Origin: an uncultured Carboxylicivirga sp.
GTDB lineage: Bacteria > Bacteroidota > Bacteroidia > Bacteroidales > Marinilabiliaceae
Assembly: GCF_963668385.1 (NCBI RefSeq)
Contig: NZ_OY764327.1
Coordinates: 1,798,001-1,862,000, forward strand
DNA length: 64,000 nt
Direction: 5' to 3'
The position numbers and the translations under genes are program-made. Positions 20,212 to 28,943 of this stretch are shown one piece after another. How positions within the stretch are numbered: position 1 is the stretch's first letter; each line of letters begins with the position of its first letter. The notes under the pieces were generated by a model. The model was given only the letters and a program-made list of their open reading frames with translations, was not told the DNA's origin and did no database searches.

Positions 20212-21297
20212 TTATTTTGATAGGTTGTTTGTAGTATCAACAATTTCCTTTTCCAATTCAATTCGGGCTTTAGGTAAATATTCTGGATATTTGCTCTGCA
20301 TAAAACGAATTAATTCTTCACGTAGTCGTACTCGCAAATCCCATGCTTTGGGCGAATCTTTAGCGCTTACTAAAGCTCTTAGTTCCATGGTTTTTTCTGT
20401 GGCGTTGGTAACCTGTAAAACATTTACCTGTCCATCCCATTCCGGAATATCGGGTAAAAGACGACTCATTTCCTCACGCATCTTTTCTACCGGAAAACCA
20501 TAATCAACATAAATAAAAACAGTTCCTAGTATATCTGCCGATTGGCGAGTCCAGTTTTCAAAAGTCTTCTCAATAAAGTAGTTAATAGGTACAATTAATC
20601 TACGCTTATCCCATATTCGAACCACTACATATGTGAGTGTTATTTCTTCAATCCATCCCCATTCACCTTCTACAATAACTACATCATCAAGACGTATGGG
20701 TTGAGTAATTGCAATTTGAAAACCAGCTAACAACAAGGATAAACTTTTTTGAGCTGCAAAACCAATTATAATACCTGCAATACCGGCGGATGCGAGCAAG
20801 CTAAGACCAATTTCGCGCACTTTGTCAAAACTTAGCAACGCAATAGATAATCCAATGAAGATGACTAAAAATATTAATAGTCGTTCAAAAACACGCATTT
20901 GCGTATGTATTTTTCTAGCCTTAAGATTGTCGGCATCCAATATGTTATACGATGAAAGAATAAAGTGTTTAAGGCTTTTGATAATAGCAATAGATAACCA
21001 GCTGATACTAATTACTATTAAGAGAAAAACAGCTTTATTGGCATTAAAATCAAGCTTGTTTTTAAAATAGGTATTGATTAGCATGAGGGCTAAAACTACC
21101 AGAAGAATCTTCATGGGAGTTTTAATTAGTGTAACTACTTTTTCAATCCCTCCTTTGTGCTGGCGATGAATGGATTTACGTAAGGCTTTTGTGAGGATAT
21201 TTCCAATAAACCATGCTGCCCCAATTAATGCTATCGATAAAATAATGGGAATCAATAAATTTTCGGAATGGAAGGCGTGGTTTAAGTAATCTTTCAT
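20212..21297 (-). CDS. MscS-family mechanosensitive channel
   Basis: A 361-residue small-conductance mechanosensitive channel. Three or four N-terminal hydrophobic helices precede the pore-lining segment, which contains ASAGIAGIIIGFAAQKSLS near residues 165-185. The following beta domain has PIRLDDVVIVEGEWGWIEEI and RRLIVPINYF, both typical of MscS. The C-terminal domain (about 260-345) is alpha-beta and the tail is charged. Such channels open under membrane tension to release solutes on osmotic downshock. It lies 40 bases upstream of the M28 gene on the same strand, so the two may share a transcript. Confidence 0.92.
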   Translation of the reverse strand: MKDYLNHAFHSENLLIPIILSIALIGAAWFIGNILTKALRKSIHRQHKGGIEKVVTLIKTPMKILLVVLALMLINTYFKNKLDFNANKAVFLLIVISISWLSIAIIKSLKHFILSSYNILDADNLKARKIHTQMRVFERLLIFLVIFIGLSIALLSFDKVREIGLSLLASAGIAGIIIGFAAQKSLSLLLAGFQIAITQPIRLDDVVIVEGEWGWIEEITLTYVVVRIWDKRRLIVPINYFIEKTFENWTRQSADILGTVFIYVDYGFPVEKMREEMSRLLPDIPEWDGQVNVLQVTNATEKTMELRALVSAKDSPKAWDLRVRLREELIRFMQSKYPEYLPKARIELEKEIVDTTNNLSK

Positions 21298-21375
21298 ACG
21301 CGGTATTTTGTAGATATGTTTTAATAGCTAACGTATGATCGTTCTCTTTGTTTAATAATGCAAGAGATATATAAA

Positions 21376-21407
21376 ACAAAAGGCCAATTGCATTGCAATT
21401 AGCCTTT
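21376..21407 (-). terminator. Terminator after the RRM gene
   Basis: The arms AAAGGC(C/T)AATTGC and GCAATTAGCCTTT pair over 13 positions around a three-base loop. On the minus strand the stem is followed by TGTTTTAT. It lies 24 bases past the RRM stop. Confidence 0.65.
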
Positions 21408-21430
21408 GTAATTTCTTTTTTAACGAGTGA

Positions 21431-21730
21431 TTAGTAACGACGACGGTTACCACCACCGTTTCCACCACGGTTGTTGTTACGTTGTGGACGAGCTTCCGCT
21501 TCTTTTACGTTGATAACACGACCATCGTACTCTGCACGGTCAAGCTCTTCGATAGCTTTACCAGCTGCATCGCCATCAGGCATTTCAACAAAACCAAATC
21601 CTCTTGATTTACGTGTTTCGCGGTCAGTAATGATTTTGGCTGAACTTACTTGTCCATACTCCTCGAAAAGTTCCTGAAGATCACCATCAGTAATAGCATA
21701 GCTCAGGTTCGAAATAAAAATATTCTTCAT
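21431..21730 (-). CDS. Single-RRM RNA-binding protein
   Basis: A 99-residue protein with one RNA recognition motif (about residues 1-78) and a basic, glycine-rich tail. RNP2 is IFISNL at residues 4-9 and RNP1 is RGFGFVEM near 43-50. The tail has Arg-Gly and Asn-Gly runs ending in RRRY. This is the common cyanobacterial/Bacteroidota small RRM type, often abundant and cold- or growth-phase-regulated. It is followed by a good terminator, so it is a single-gene unit. A -7-like box at 21885-21892 would leave a leader of about 150 bases, long enough for regulation in the RNA. Confidence 0.93.
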   Translation of the reverse strand: MKNIFISNLSYAITDGDLQELFEEYGQVSSAKIITDRETRKSRGFGFVEMPDGDAAGKAIEELDRAEYDGRVINVKEAEARPQRNNNRGGNGGGNRRRY

Positions 21731-21884
21731 AAAAATAAAACATTGTGCTACAGAAGCACTTCATTAAACAAAAATGATTTAAAGAAGGGAATAATTGAAA
21801 TGTGGTAGGTAAGCACCTTAACTAACGGAAGGTAAAATTCAAATTAGCAGCCAAATAACAAACTATCCATTTTTAAATACACGA

Positions 21885-21892
21885 CAAAGGTA
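21885..21892 (-). promoter_or_regulatory. Possible -7 box for the RRM gene
   Basis: The minus strand reads TACCTTTG, an exact match to TANNTTTG, about 155 bases upstream of the RRM start codon. No clear -33 TTTG is seen upstream of it. If used, it gives the RRM mRNA a long leader. Confidence 0.4.
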
Positions 21893-22029
21893 AATAAATA
21901 AGTGAATTAGCTAGTGAGTAAAAGATTAAAGAGTGTTAAATTTATTAACTTAGAAAGTTGAAAAAATTACACGTCATACTCTTGATATGATTTTGAAATG
22001 TAGTATATTAAGCAGGTACATGATGTAAC

Positions 22030-22194
22030 ATGACTGTTATTAACTCCATATTATTAATGATAGCCTCATGGGGTGCTTATTTTTTATTAAAAAACAGTAA
22101 GAAATTAAGGGTGCTCAGAGTTATTATGCTTGTTTTATTCTCATACGGATTTGTGATGATACTACTTTGTATCTTGAACTGTATTTTTCGCTGA
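22030..22194 (+). CDS. Possible small membrane protein (54 residues)
   Basis: An ATG-to-TGA frame encoding 54 residues in the otherwise empty 500-base gap between the RRM and NUDIX genes. It has two hydrophobic segments, about residues 4-20 (ILLMIASWGAYFLL) and 31-53 (VIMLVLFSYGFVMILLCIL). These are split by a basic loop (KNSKKLRVLR), which is the look of a two-helix membrane miniprotein with the loop on the cytoplasmic side. No Shine-Dalgarno site or confident promoter is seen. A chance frame in AT-rich DNA can also look hydrophobic, so this is only a candidate. Confidence 0.4.
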   Translation: MTVINSILLMIASWGAYFLLKNSKKLRVLRVIMLVLFSYGFVMILLCILNCIFR

Positions 22195-22236
22195 TTTCTT
22201 TTTTTGCCTTAAAACTTTTATTCAGTAGATTTAAGT

Positions 22237-22851
22237 ATGGATTATTTAAATGCAATAAAGCGCATTAAAGCTTTGGCTGAAACCGGTTTGGTTTATGCGC
22301 AAAATGGTTATGAGATAGAGCGAAATCAAGAATTAATTGATTTAAGTAAGGAATTAATGGCTGCTATTATAGATCAACCGATAGAAGTAATAGATCGGTT
22401 TTATTTACCTCCCAAAGAATATCCAACCCCTAAGGTTGATGTGCGAGGTTTTATTTTAAATGATCAGGATGAAATATTGATGGCTAAGGAGATGGTAGAT
22501 AAGAAATGGACCATTCCGGGAGGTTGGGCTGATATAGGTTTTACACCATCTGAAATTGCCATAAAAGAAGTAGAAGAGGAAACCGGTATACAGTCAGAGG
22601 TAGTTCGGCTTTTGGCTGTGTATGATAAGCGTTGCCACAATCATCCTGCATCAACATTTTATGTTTATAAAATTGTATTTCTCTGCAAAGTAACCGGAGG
22701 TAAATTACGGGGAGCTTTTGATATTGAAGATTCTGGTTGGTTTTCAATTGATAATTTACCTGAATTATCCGAAGATAGAATTGTTAAATCACAGATGGAA
22801 GAATTGTTTAAATTGGCTAAGAACGAGCTCTTGCCAGTTGTTTATGATTAA
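22237..22851 (+). CDS. NUDIX hydrolase with N-terminal helical domain
   Basis: A 204-residue protein with a helical N-terminal domain (about 1-60) of the kind found before the NUDIX fold in ADP-ribose pyrophosphatase-like proteins. A NUDIX domain follows (about 65-195). The box reads GWADIGF at 96-102 and KEVEEETGI at 110-118. The metal-binding EVEEE core is kept, but the first Glu of the consensus is Phe102 and the Arg is Lys110. This variant is common in the subfamily, so I expect an active enzyme. The likely substrate is a nucleoside diphosphate linked to another group, such as ADP-ribose. Specificity is not readable. Confidence 0.87.
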   Translation: MDYLNAIKRIKALAETGLVYAQNGYEIERNQELIDLSKELMAAIIDQPIEVIDRFYLPPKEYPTPKVDVRGFILNDQDEILMAKEMVDKKWTIPGGWADIGFTPSEIAIKEVEEETGIQSEVVRLLAVYDKRCHNHPASTFYVYKIVFLCKVTGGKLRGAFDIEDSGWFSIDNLPELSEDRIVKSQMEELFKLAKNELLPVVYD

Positions 22852-22981
22852 ACTCGTAGGTAAGGGAGGAGTCTGATCTTTTTATAGTTTCTATAGGTTA
22901 TCATCTTTAATTTCAAACCATTGGCAACATTGTTGGCGATAGTTTGTTGTACCTGGTAGAACCCTTGTTACACCTTTTGCC

Positions 22982-24379
22982 ATGAAAAAGATTGTTTTAC
23001 CTGTCATTTTATTGTTAACAGTTGTTGGTTTTATCTTGTTAAAGCCATCCGAAGAAAGGAAATCACCTGCCAAAGAAGCAGAGGCTTTGTTTAAAAGTTA
23101 TTGTTTGGGTTGTCATAATGATCAAAAATCTCCTTTTACCAATCGAAAATGGTTGTTCGGAAATAGCAAGGAAGAAATATTTAATAGTATAAAAAATGGT
23201 CGACAATCCTATGGAATGCCTTCTTTTGCTGATGGTTTTTCCGATGATCAGATAAGTGGATTAACAAATTATATCATTCAATTATCGGCGGAATCAAATC
23301 ATGTAAAGGCGAAAGTTAAAAAATCGGATGTTGAGCATAGCGAAGAGCAAGATTTTATTATTGAAACAGTAGTAGATGGATTAGATATTCCTTGGGGACT
23401 TGAATTTTTACCAAATGGTGATTTGCTGATAAATGAGCGTAGTGGTCAAATGATTAGATATACCCAAAACGGTGAGAAGCTGCTTATTTCTGGTTTGCCT
23501 TCAATTGTTTCTGAAGGGCAGGGGGGATTGTTAGATATCGAGCTTCATCCTGATTATAATAATAATGGTTGGATTTATTTTAGTTATTCTTGTCCCAATG
23601 AAGATAATCCTAAATTAGCCAGTACAGCAATAATGCGAGCTAGGCTTCAAGGAAATGAGTTAGTCGATAAGGAGCGTATTTTCTTAGCAATGCCTCAAAC
23701 TGAAACTCGCCATCATTATGGTTCAAAACTAGAGTTTGATAATGATGGTTATTTGTTTTTCTCGGTAGGAGATAGAGGTAACCGCGATCGTCATCCCCAG
23801 TATTTAGATAATGATTGTGGTAAAATTCACCGGATAAATGATGATGGATCAGTGCCTGATGATAATCCTTTTGTGGGAACAGAAGATGCGCGTCCTACTA
23901 TTTACTCTTATGGTCACCGTAACCCTCAAGGGGTTTGCATTCATCCTGAGACCGGTCAAATTTGGACTGATGAACATGGGCCCAAAGGTGGTGATGAATT
24001 AAATCTGATAAAAAAAGGTGCAAATTATGGTTGGCCTGTAATATCGTTTGGTATCAATTACAATGGTACTACTTTCACTAACGATACAGCTAAAGCAGGC
24101 CTGGAACAACCAATCGTTTACTGGATTCCGTCAATTGCTCCTTGTGGAATGACCTTTGTAAAAGGCGATAGATATCCAAAATGGAAGAATAACATATTAA
24201 CAGGGTCGCTAAGTTTTCATTATTTGCATCGTATTGTATTGGATGGAGATAAGGTTGTTCATCAAGAAAAATTGTTGGAAAACATAGGTCGCGTGCGTAA
24301 TGTTGAAATGAGCCCCGATGGATTCATTTATGTAGCCATTGAAAAGCCTGGGAAAATCTTAAAACTCATTCCTCAATAG
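22982..24379 (+). CDS. Cytochrome c-PQQ-dependent aldose sugar dehydrogenase
   Basis: A 465-residue exported protein with an N-terminal hydrophobic helix (about 4-20) that may act as a signal or anchor. A cytochrome c domain covers about 30-105, with heme motif CLGCH near residue 40 and a probable Met ligand in YGMPSF. The remainder (about 120-465) is a six-bladed PQQ-type glucose/sorbosone dehydrogenase propeller. Its landmarks are IPWGLEFLPNGDLLINERSG, GQGGLLDIELHPDY, HHYGSKLEFD, YSYGHRNPQG and WTDEHGPKGGDELNL. Such enzymes oxidise aldoses in the periplasm and pass electrons through the heme. The TonB-dependent receptor starts two bases after its stop codon, so the genes are co-expressed. 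No PQQ synthesis genes are in the window. Confidence 0.9.
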   Translation: MKKIVLPVILLLTVVGFILLKPSEERKSPAKEAEALFKSYCLGCHNDQKSPFTNRKWLFGNSKEEIFNSIKNGRQSYGMPSFADGFSDDQISGLTNYIIQLSAESNHVKAKVKKSDVEHSEEQDFIIETVVDGLDIPWGLEFLPNGDLLINERSGQMIRYTQNGEKLLISGLPSIVSEGQGGLLDIELHPDYNNNGWIYFSYSCPNEDNPKLASTAIMRARLQGNELVDKERIFLAMPQTETRHHYGSKLEFDNDGYLFFSVGDRGNRDRHPQYLDNDCGKIHRINDDGSVPDDNPFVGTEDARPTIYSYGHRNPQGVCIHPETGQIWTDEHGPKGGDELNLIKKGANYGWPVISFGINYNGTTFTNDTAKAGLEQPIVYWIPSIAPCGMTFVKGDRYPKWKNNILTGSLSFHYLHRIVLDGDKVVHQEKLLENIGRVRNVEMSPDGFIYVAIEKPGKILKLIPQ

Positions 24380-24381
24380 AT

Positions 24382-26418
24382 ATGCCTCAGAAACAATACT
24401 CGTTATTAATCGTGATGCTGTTTTGTTCCTGTTTGATGGGGAATGCTCAAGTTGATTCATTATTGAAAAAAGAATTGCTCAACGAAATCACAATCAATGC
24501 ACCTATCTATATTAAGCATGTTAAAAAATGGCCAGGAGCAGTATCTTTAATTGATTCGGCTCAAATAAAATCAGGTAATAGTTTTCAGTTATCGGAGCAG
24601 TTAAATACCATGCCGGGTATATATATGCAGCAGGGAACCATGAGTACTAATCGAATAACCATTAGAGGAGTTGGATCACGTACTCCTTATGAGAGCAATC
24701 GAATTAAGGCATATTGGGGTGAAATTCCATTAACAAATGGAGATGGAGTAACAGCTATTGAAGATATCTCGCTGAATGATATGCAATCAATTCAAATTCT
24801 AAAAGGACCCGGTTCTTCGCTTTATGGAGCGGGTTTGGGAGGTGTTATCCTTATAAATCCATGGAAAGGTATCGTATCTCAAAATAAATATTCTTTTCAA
24901 ACCGAGGTTGGAAGTTTTGCAACATTATCTAATCAAATGAATGTTGAATTAAAAAAGGTCACCTCCAGCACTTATTCCATATCGGCAAGTCAGTTGCATA
25001 CTGATGGATATCGAGATAATAGTGAATATGACCGATATAACTTTACATTTAAGGCCAGACAAAATATAGGGGATAGTTATCTTTTTCTTGTGTATAATTT
25101 CAGACACTTATTTGGACAAATACCCAGTTCGATTGATAGTGTGAATTTCTATAATAATCCGCAAAGTGCTGCTGCTTCATGGAGAGCTATAGGTGGTTAC
25201 GAGGAATCAGATCGTCATTTGATTAATATTGGTTGGAGTGCACCGGTTACAACTAGATCGTCAAATACAATTAATATCTTTTACAATTTTTCGGATGTTA
25301 ATGAATTGCGTCCATTTAACCGATTGGATGAAGCAAGATCTGCAATAGGTATACGTAATAAGTATTCGAAGGACTTTAGTAATATTCGTTTTGATACTGG
25401 TTTTGAAGCAATGAGTGAACAAAACAATCTGGCTTACTATGGCGTTCGTACTGAAGATTTGAATCAATTGCTGAATGAAAATAAAATAAATCGTTCGTAT
25501 TTAAATGTTTTTACATTAATTGATTATCAACCGACAAAAAGATGGAATTTTCAATTTGCTGTTAATGTAAATCGTACTTTTTATAAAGCAGATTATAATA
25601 CCGATGAAATCAAGGAAAAATATAAATATAGTTGGGTATTATCCCCTCGATTAGGTATTAATTATCAGATTAAATCTAACATGTATTTATTTACTTCACT
25701 AGGACATGGATTCTCTAGTCCTTCGGTTGAAGAAGCTCAAATGCCAGATGGATCATTTAATCATCGGATTCGCCCCGAAGAAGGTGTTTCACTGGATTTG
25801 GGCTATCGTTTTGTATCCATAAATACAAATACCACATTTGAAACTACCTTTTATTATATGTGGTTATCCAATCTTTTAGTTACCAAACGCGAGAGTGACG
25901 ATGTATTTTACGGTATTAATGCCGGAAAAACCAAACATCAAGGAATGGAGGTTTTGCTTAGTCATATGTTTTTTAAAGTTGAAAATACAACAGCTTTAGA
26001 CTTAACTATTAGTGGCTTTATGTCAGAGAACAGATTTCGAAATTTTATTGATGATGGGAATGATTACCAAGATAATTTTTTACCTGGAATACCCGATTAT
26101 ATATTAACTTTTAACGGACACTATTATATTCATCCCTTTAATATTAGTTTTAATTATAAAGTAATAGGTGAACAATATCTGAATGATGCCAATACAAAAA
26201 TATACAATGGATACAATAAGGTTGGAACAAAACTTTCGATGGATTTAAATATGTTAAAATTTCGGTCTACTATTTATTGTGGAGTTGATAATTTGTTTGA
26301 TACGCACTATGCTTCTATGGTTTTAATTAATGCTCCTTCGTTTGGTAATAATTCTCCGCGTTATTACTATCCGGGTTTACCATTTTCAGTTTATGGTGGT
26401 TTGAGTGTTAGGTTTTAG
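24382..26418 (+). CDS. TonB-dependent outer-membrane receptor
   Basis: A 678-residue receptor with a signal peptide (about 1-22, ending in GNAQ). The plug domain (about 40-155) carries PGIYMQQGTMSTNRITIRG and the typical ILKGPGSSLYGAGLGGVI. The rest is a 22-strand-type barrel ending in YGGLSVRF with a C-terminal Phe. It lacks the carboxypeptidase-like N-terminal domain of SusC proteins and resembles the siderophore/cofactor class. The gene is separated from the PQQ-dependent dehydrogenase by only two bases. In Escherichia coli the receptor PqqU (YncD) imports PQQ, so this neighbour may bring in PQQ for the dehydrogenase. An iron-chelate or sugar ligand remains possible. Confidence 0.92.
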   Translation: MPQKQYSLLIVMLFCSCLMGNAQVDSLLKKELLNEITINAPIYIKHVKKWPGAVSLIDSAQIKSGNSFQLSEQLNTMPGIYMQQGTMSTNRITIRGVGSRTPYESNRIKAYWGEIPLTNGDGVTAIEDISLNDMQSIQILKGPGSSLYGAGLGGVILINPWKGIVSQNKYSFQTEVGSFATLSNQMNVELKKVTSSTYSISASQLHTDGYRDNSEYDRYNFTFKARQNIGDSYLFLVYNFRHLFGQIPSSIDSVNFYNNPQSAAASWRAIGGYEESDRHLINIGWSAPVTTRSSNTINIFYNFSDVNELRPFNRLDEARSAIGIRNKYSKDFSNIRFDTGFEAMSEQNNLAYYGVRTEDLNQLLNENKINRSYLNVFTLIDYQPTKRWNFQFAVNVNRTFYKADYNTDEIKEKYKYSWVLSPRLGINYQIKSNMYLFTSLGHGFSSPSVEEAQMPDGSFNHRIRPEEGVSLDLGYRFVSINTNTTFETTFYYMWLSNLLVTKRESDDVFYGINAGKTKHQGMEVLLSHMFFKVENTTALDLTISGFMSENRFRNFIDDGNDYQDNFLPGIPDYILTFNGHYYIHPFNISFNYKVIGEQYLNDANTKIYNGYNKVGTKLSMDLNMLKFRSTIYCGVDNLFDTHYASMVLINAPSFGNNSPRYYYPGLPFSVYGGLSVRF

Positions 26419-26450
26419 TAGTTTTGAACAAAAATAAAACCGGAATTAGA

Positions 26451-26900
26451 ATGATGTTGACAACTATAAAGTCATTTAGAGAGTTAAGTATCGATGAAAT
26501 ATATGGAATTTTGCAGTTGAGAGCTGAAATATTTGTGGTGGAGCAAAATTGTGTTTATAACGATTTGGATGGGAATGATACCAAGGCTTATCATTTGATG
26601 ATTAAAGATGATGATGGCTTGATTGTTGGTTATGCTCGTATGCTGAATAAAGGAACTCGATTTAATCTTGCTTCTATAGGAAGGCTGGTTGTTAAAAAAC
26701 AAGCTCGCTTTAATGGTTTGGCTCGCCGAATAATGACCGAAGCCTCGCAATGGATGAAGTTGAGATGGGATGTGGAACAAATACACATTAGTGCTCAACA
26801 ATACTTAAAAGGTTTTTACTCTGGTTTAGGATATACGATTGTAACAGAAACCTATCTCGAAGATGGAATACCTCATATAGGGATGGAGTTAGAATTTTAG
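26451..26900 (+). CDS. ElaA-like GNAT acetyltransferase
   Basis: A GNAT-fold N-acetyltransferase similar to ElaA. The longest frame opens at a TTG at 26424. The ATG at 26451 (or the next codon, 26454) is preferred, as it is preceded by a GGA and gives the family-like N-terminus of about 149 residues. Landmarks are LRAEIFVVEQNCVYNDLDG near the start, SIGRLVVKKQARFNGLARRI for acetyl-CoA binding, and the C-terminal FYSGLGY with EDGIPHIGM. The acetyl acceptor is unknown. It follows the receptor gene closely and converges on the outer-membrane protein gene at 26908. Confidence 0.88.
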   Translation: MMLTTIKSFRELSIDEIYGILQLRAEIFVVEQNCVYNDLDGNDTKAYHLMIKDDDGLIVGYARMLNKGTRFNLASIGRLVVKKQARFNGLARRIMTEASQWMKLRWDVEQIHISAQQYLKGFYSGLGYTIVTETYLEDGIPHIGMELEF

Positions 26901-26907
26901 CTAGTTA

Positions 26908-28053
26908 TTAATCGAAGTGTACCTTTTTTATGAAGAAATTAGGGTTGAATACCAGATTCATTCCATATGCGTATTCCAGCTGAGAATTAGGAATGTCGTA
27001 ATAAGTTTGAACCATCACGCTAAAGCGAATTTTTTGCAAAAAGTCTTTTGAGAAAGATAATTTTGCATTTAATAATTGACGTTCGGGTTGATAGAAATAG
27101 CTTGTTTCGTCAACTACTTTATAATCAGAAACCGATTGGAAAAGATGGCTTCCTTTAGGTGCCACAAAGTTATTAGCATTCCAATATCCAAGCATAAAAA
27201 TACCATATTTGTAGCCTACTTCGGTAACAGGGTATATTGCGTGTCCGTTTGTGAATGGTAATCCAGATTTTTCAGTTAAATCTTGGTACCACGCACCGTA
27301 GGTTGCTAAACTAATGTTTTGAATGAATCCAGTTCCCAATTCTTTTTTAATTTTTATACCGGTAGCCAAGTTGGCTAATGATTGCATTGGTTCTTCAAAA
27401 TCACTTATTTGTCCTCCTAGATGGGTAGCTAAAAATTGACCTGGAAGGCTTATTTTCCAGTCGTCACTTTCTTTTAAAAAGGTATATTCAGTGCTGATTC
27501 CAGCTGTAAATTTCTCGGGTTTAGTATCGCCTATAACAATAAATTGTTCCCAATCGACCCAAACATCAAACCATAATTTTTCATTATCAAAAAGAAATTG
27601 GAAACCATTTTCAATCGGGCGGGAATATTGGTTTTCGGGGTTAAAAATAGGTTCAAGTAATCGGTGTTGTATGTCCCCTCTTAATCCTCCCATTATTAAC
27701 GAAAGGTTATCGCCTAGCTTAGTGTGTATCGAAAGGGTCGGAACAACCTCTGTGAATTCCTCCATACCACTATATTTTACAATGTGAAGCCCTGCTTTGA
27801 TTCGTAATTGCGAACCAGCGTAATACATGAAAGATGGTTGAATGGCATATCCCATTAAGGTATATCCTTCGGTAAAATCTCCGAAGTATTCGTTGTTTTT
27901 TACAAAATTGTTGTTTTCAATACGGAAGTAAAGATTGTTAGTCATACCTGCACCAAATTCTGGATAACTATATCTCCAAACCTCGTTTACCTGAGCAGAT
28001 GTATTAACAACAAATAACAAAATAGCAACCCAAACAAAAATCCACCTTAACAT
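26908..28053 (-). CDS. Predicted outer-membrane barrel protein, function unknown
   Basis: A 381-residue protein with a signal peptide (about 1-20, ending in NTSAQ). It has many amphipathic beta segments, for example LYFRIENN, SFMYYAGSQLRIKAGLHI and RFSVMVQTYYDI. It is rich in aromatic residues and ends in FFIKKVHFD. It lacks any plug or enzyme motif and looks like a 14-18-stranded barrel. I do not recognise a named family. It is transcribed towards the GNAT gene, seven bases away, and lies next to the LytS/LytTR pair, but no shared role is evident. Confidence 0.75.
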   Translation of the reverse strand: MLRWIFVWVAILLFVVNTSAQVNEVWRYSYPEFGAGMTNNLYFRIENNNFVKNNEYFGDFTEGYTLMGYAIQPSFMYYAGSQLRIKAGLHIVKYSGMEEFTEVVPTLSIHTKLGDNLSLIMGGLRGDIQHRLLEPIFNPENQYSRPIENGFQFLFDNEKLWFDVWVDWEQFIVIGDTKPEKFTAGISTEYTFLKESDDWKISLPGQFLATHLGGQISDFEEPMQSLANLATGIKIKKELGTGFIQNISLATYGAWYQDLTEKSGLPFTNGHAIYPVTEVGYKYGIFMLGYWNANNFVAPKGSHLFQSVSDYKVVDETSYFYQPERQLLNAKLSFSKDFLQKIRFSVMVQTYYDIPNSQLEYAYGMNLVFNPNFFIKKVHFD

Positions 28054-28171
28054 TTAGCCTTAAATTTAATCCCCAAAAACAAATTAACTTCACACGGTTA
28101 TTAGTACTGTATGCAGATAAAAAAGTTTTAAAAATATTTCTTTTTGTTGTAATGGCAAATGTTAAAAAGGA

Positions 28172-28930
28172 TTAATTTGCTTTTTGCGGATGCATGGCAT
28201 TAATTAGTTGGTTGTATCGTCGGGTTTCAAACGCTACCTCGTCATCATTTGACATATGGATGCGTTTAAGTTCATATTTGACTTCTTTAATTTTAACAAG
28301 ATTGATGAGGTAATGTGGATGACATCTGAAAAATGCGTGTGATGATAATATTGACTCGTAACGACGAAGAGGTTTGGTGGCAAAGAAATAGCTGCCATCC
28401 TCGAAATAAAAATTGGCACCACCTGTTATTGCTTTTGCCCATACAATTTCATCAACACTACTTACGCGCAGACTGTCTTTTCCTTGCAATACAACTTTTT
28501 TGGTTTTATTCTTATAATCGATATTATCAAATAAGGTTTTAATCTTCAATTCGTATGATTCATCTCGGATTTCGTCCAACGCTTTATCAATAGCAATAAT
28601 TAGTTCGTTAATATCAAAGGGTTTAAATACAAAGTCAACCGATGCAAATTTTAAAGCTTCTAATGCATACTCATGATAAGCCGACATAAAAACGACTTTG
28701 TAATTGTTGTATTTACTTTGTTGTAATATTTCAAATGAAGTGCCATCGCTCAAGTTGATATCAAGAATCAATAAGTCGGGCTGTAAAGTATTAACGGCTT
28801 CTAATCCATCTTTAACACTGCTTACTTTTCCAACTATTTCTATTTCCTGAAAATGGTTTTGAATAATATTTTCAACCGCTTTTTGGTTGTATAAATCATC
28901 TTCAACAATTATTAATTTAACTTGTGCCAT
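28172..28930 (-). CDS. LytTR-family response regulator
   Basis: A 252-residue regulator with a receiver domain (about 1-120) and a LytTR DNA-binding domain (about 150-245). The receiver has the acidic pair in IVEDD, the phospho-acceptor Asp in LILDINLSDG, and KPF near 105. The LytTR part shows VDEIVWAKAITGGANFYFEDG and FFRCHPHYLINLVKI. I chose the ATG at 28930 because GGGG lies about eight bases ahead of it and it avoids overlap with the kinase gene. An upstream in-frame start at 28957 would add nine residues. It follows the TPR-LytS kinase gene at 28944 and is its likely partner. Confidence 0.92.
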   Translation of the reverse strand: MAQVKLIIVEDDLYNQKAVENIIQNHFQEIEIVGKVSSVKDGLEAVNTLQPDLLILDINLSDGTSFEILQQSKYNNYKVVFMSAYHEYALEALKFASVDFVFKPFDINELIIAIDKALDEIRDESYELKIKTLFDNIDYKNKTKKVVLQGKDSLRVSSVDEIVWAKAITGGANFYFEDGSYFFATKPLRRYESILSSHAFFRCHPHYLINLVKIKEVKYELKRIHMSNDDEVAFETRRYNQLINAMHPQKAN

Positions 28931-28943
28931 GTATATCCCCTTT

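Noticed and set aside
22203-22233. TTTG, 19 bases, then TAGATTTA ahead of the NUDIX gene, which resembles a full promoter.
   Set aside because: The transcript would begin at or after the ATG at 22237, and the -7 part lacks the final G. I did not list it as a feature.
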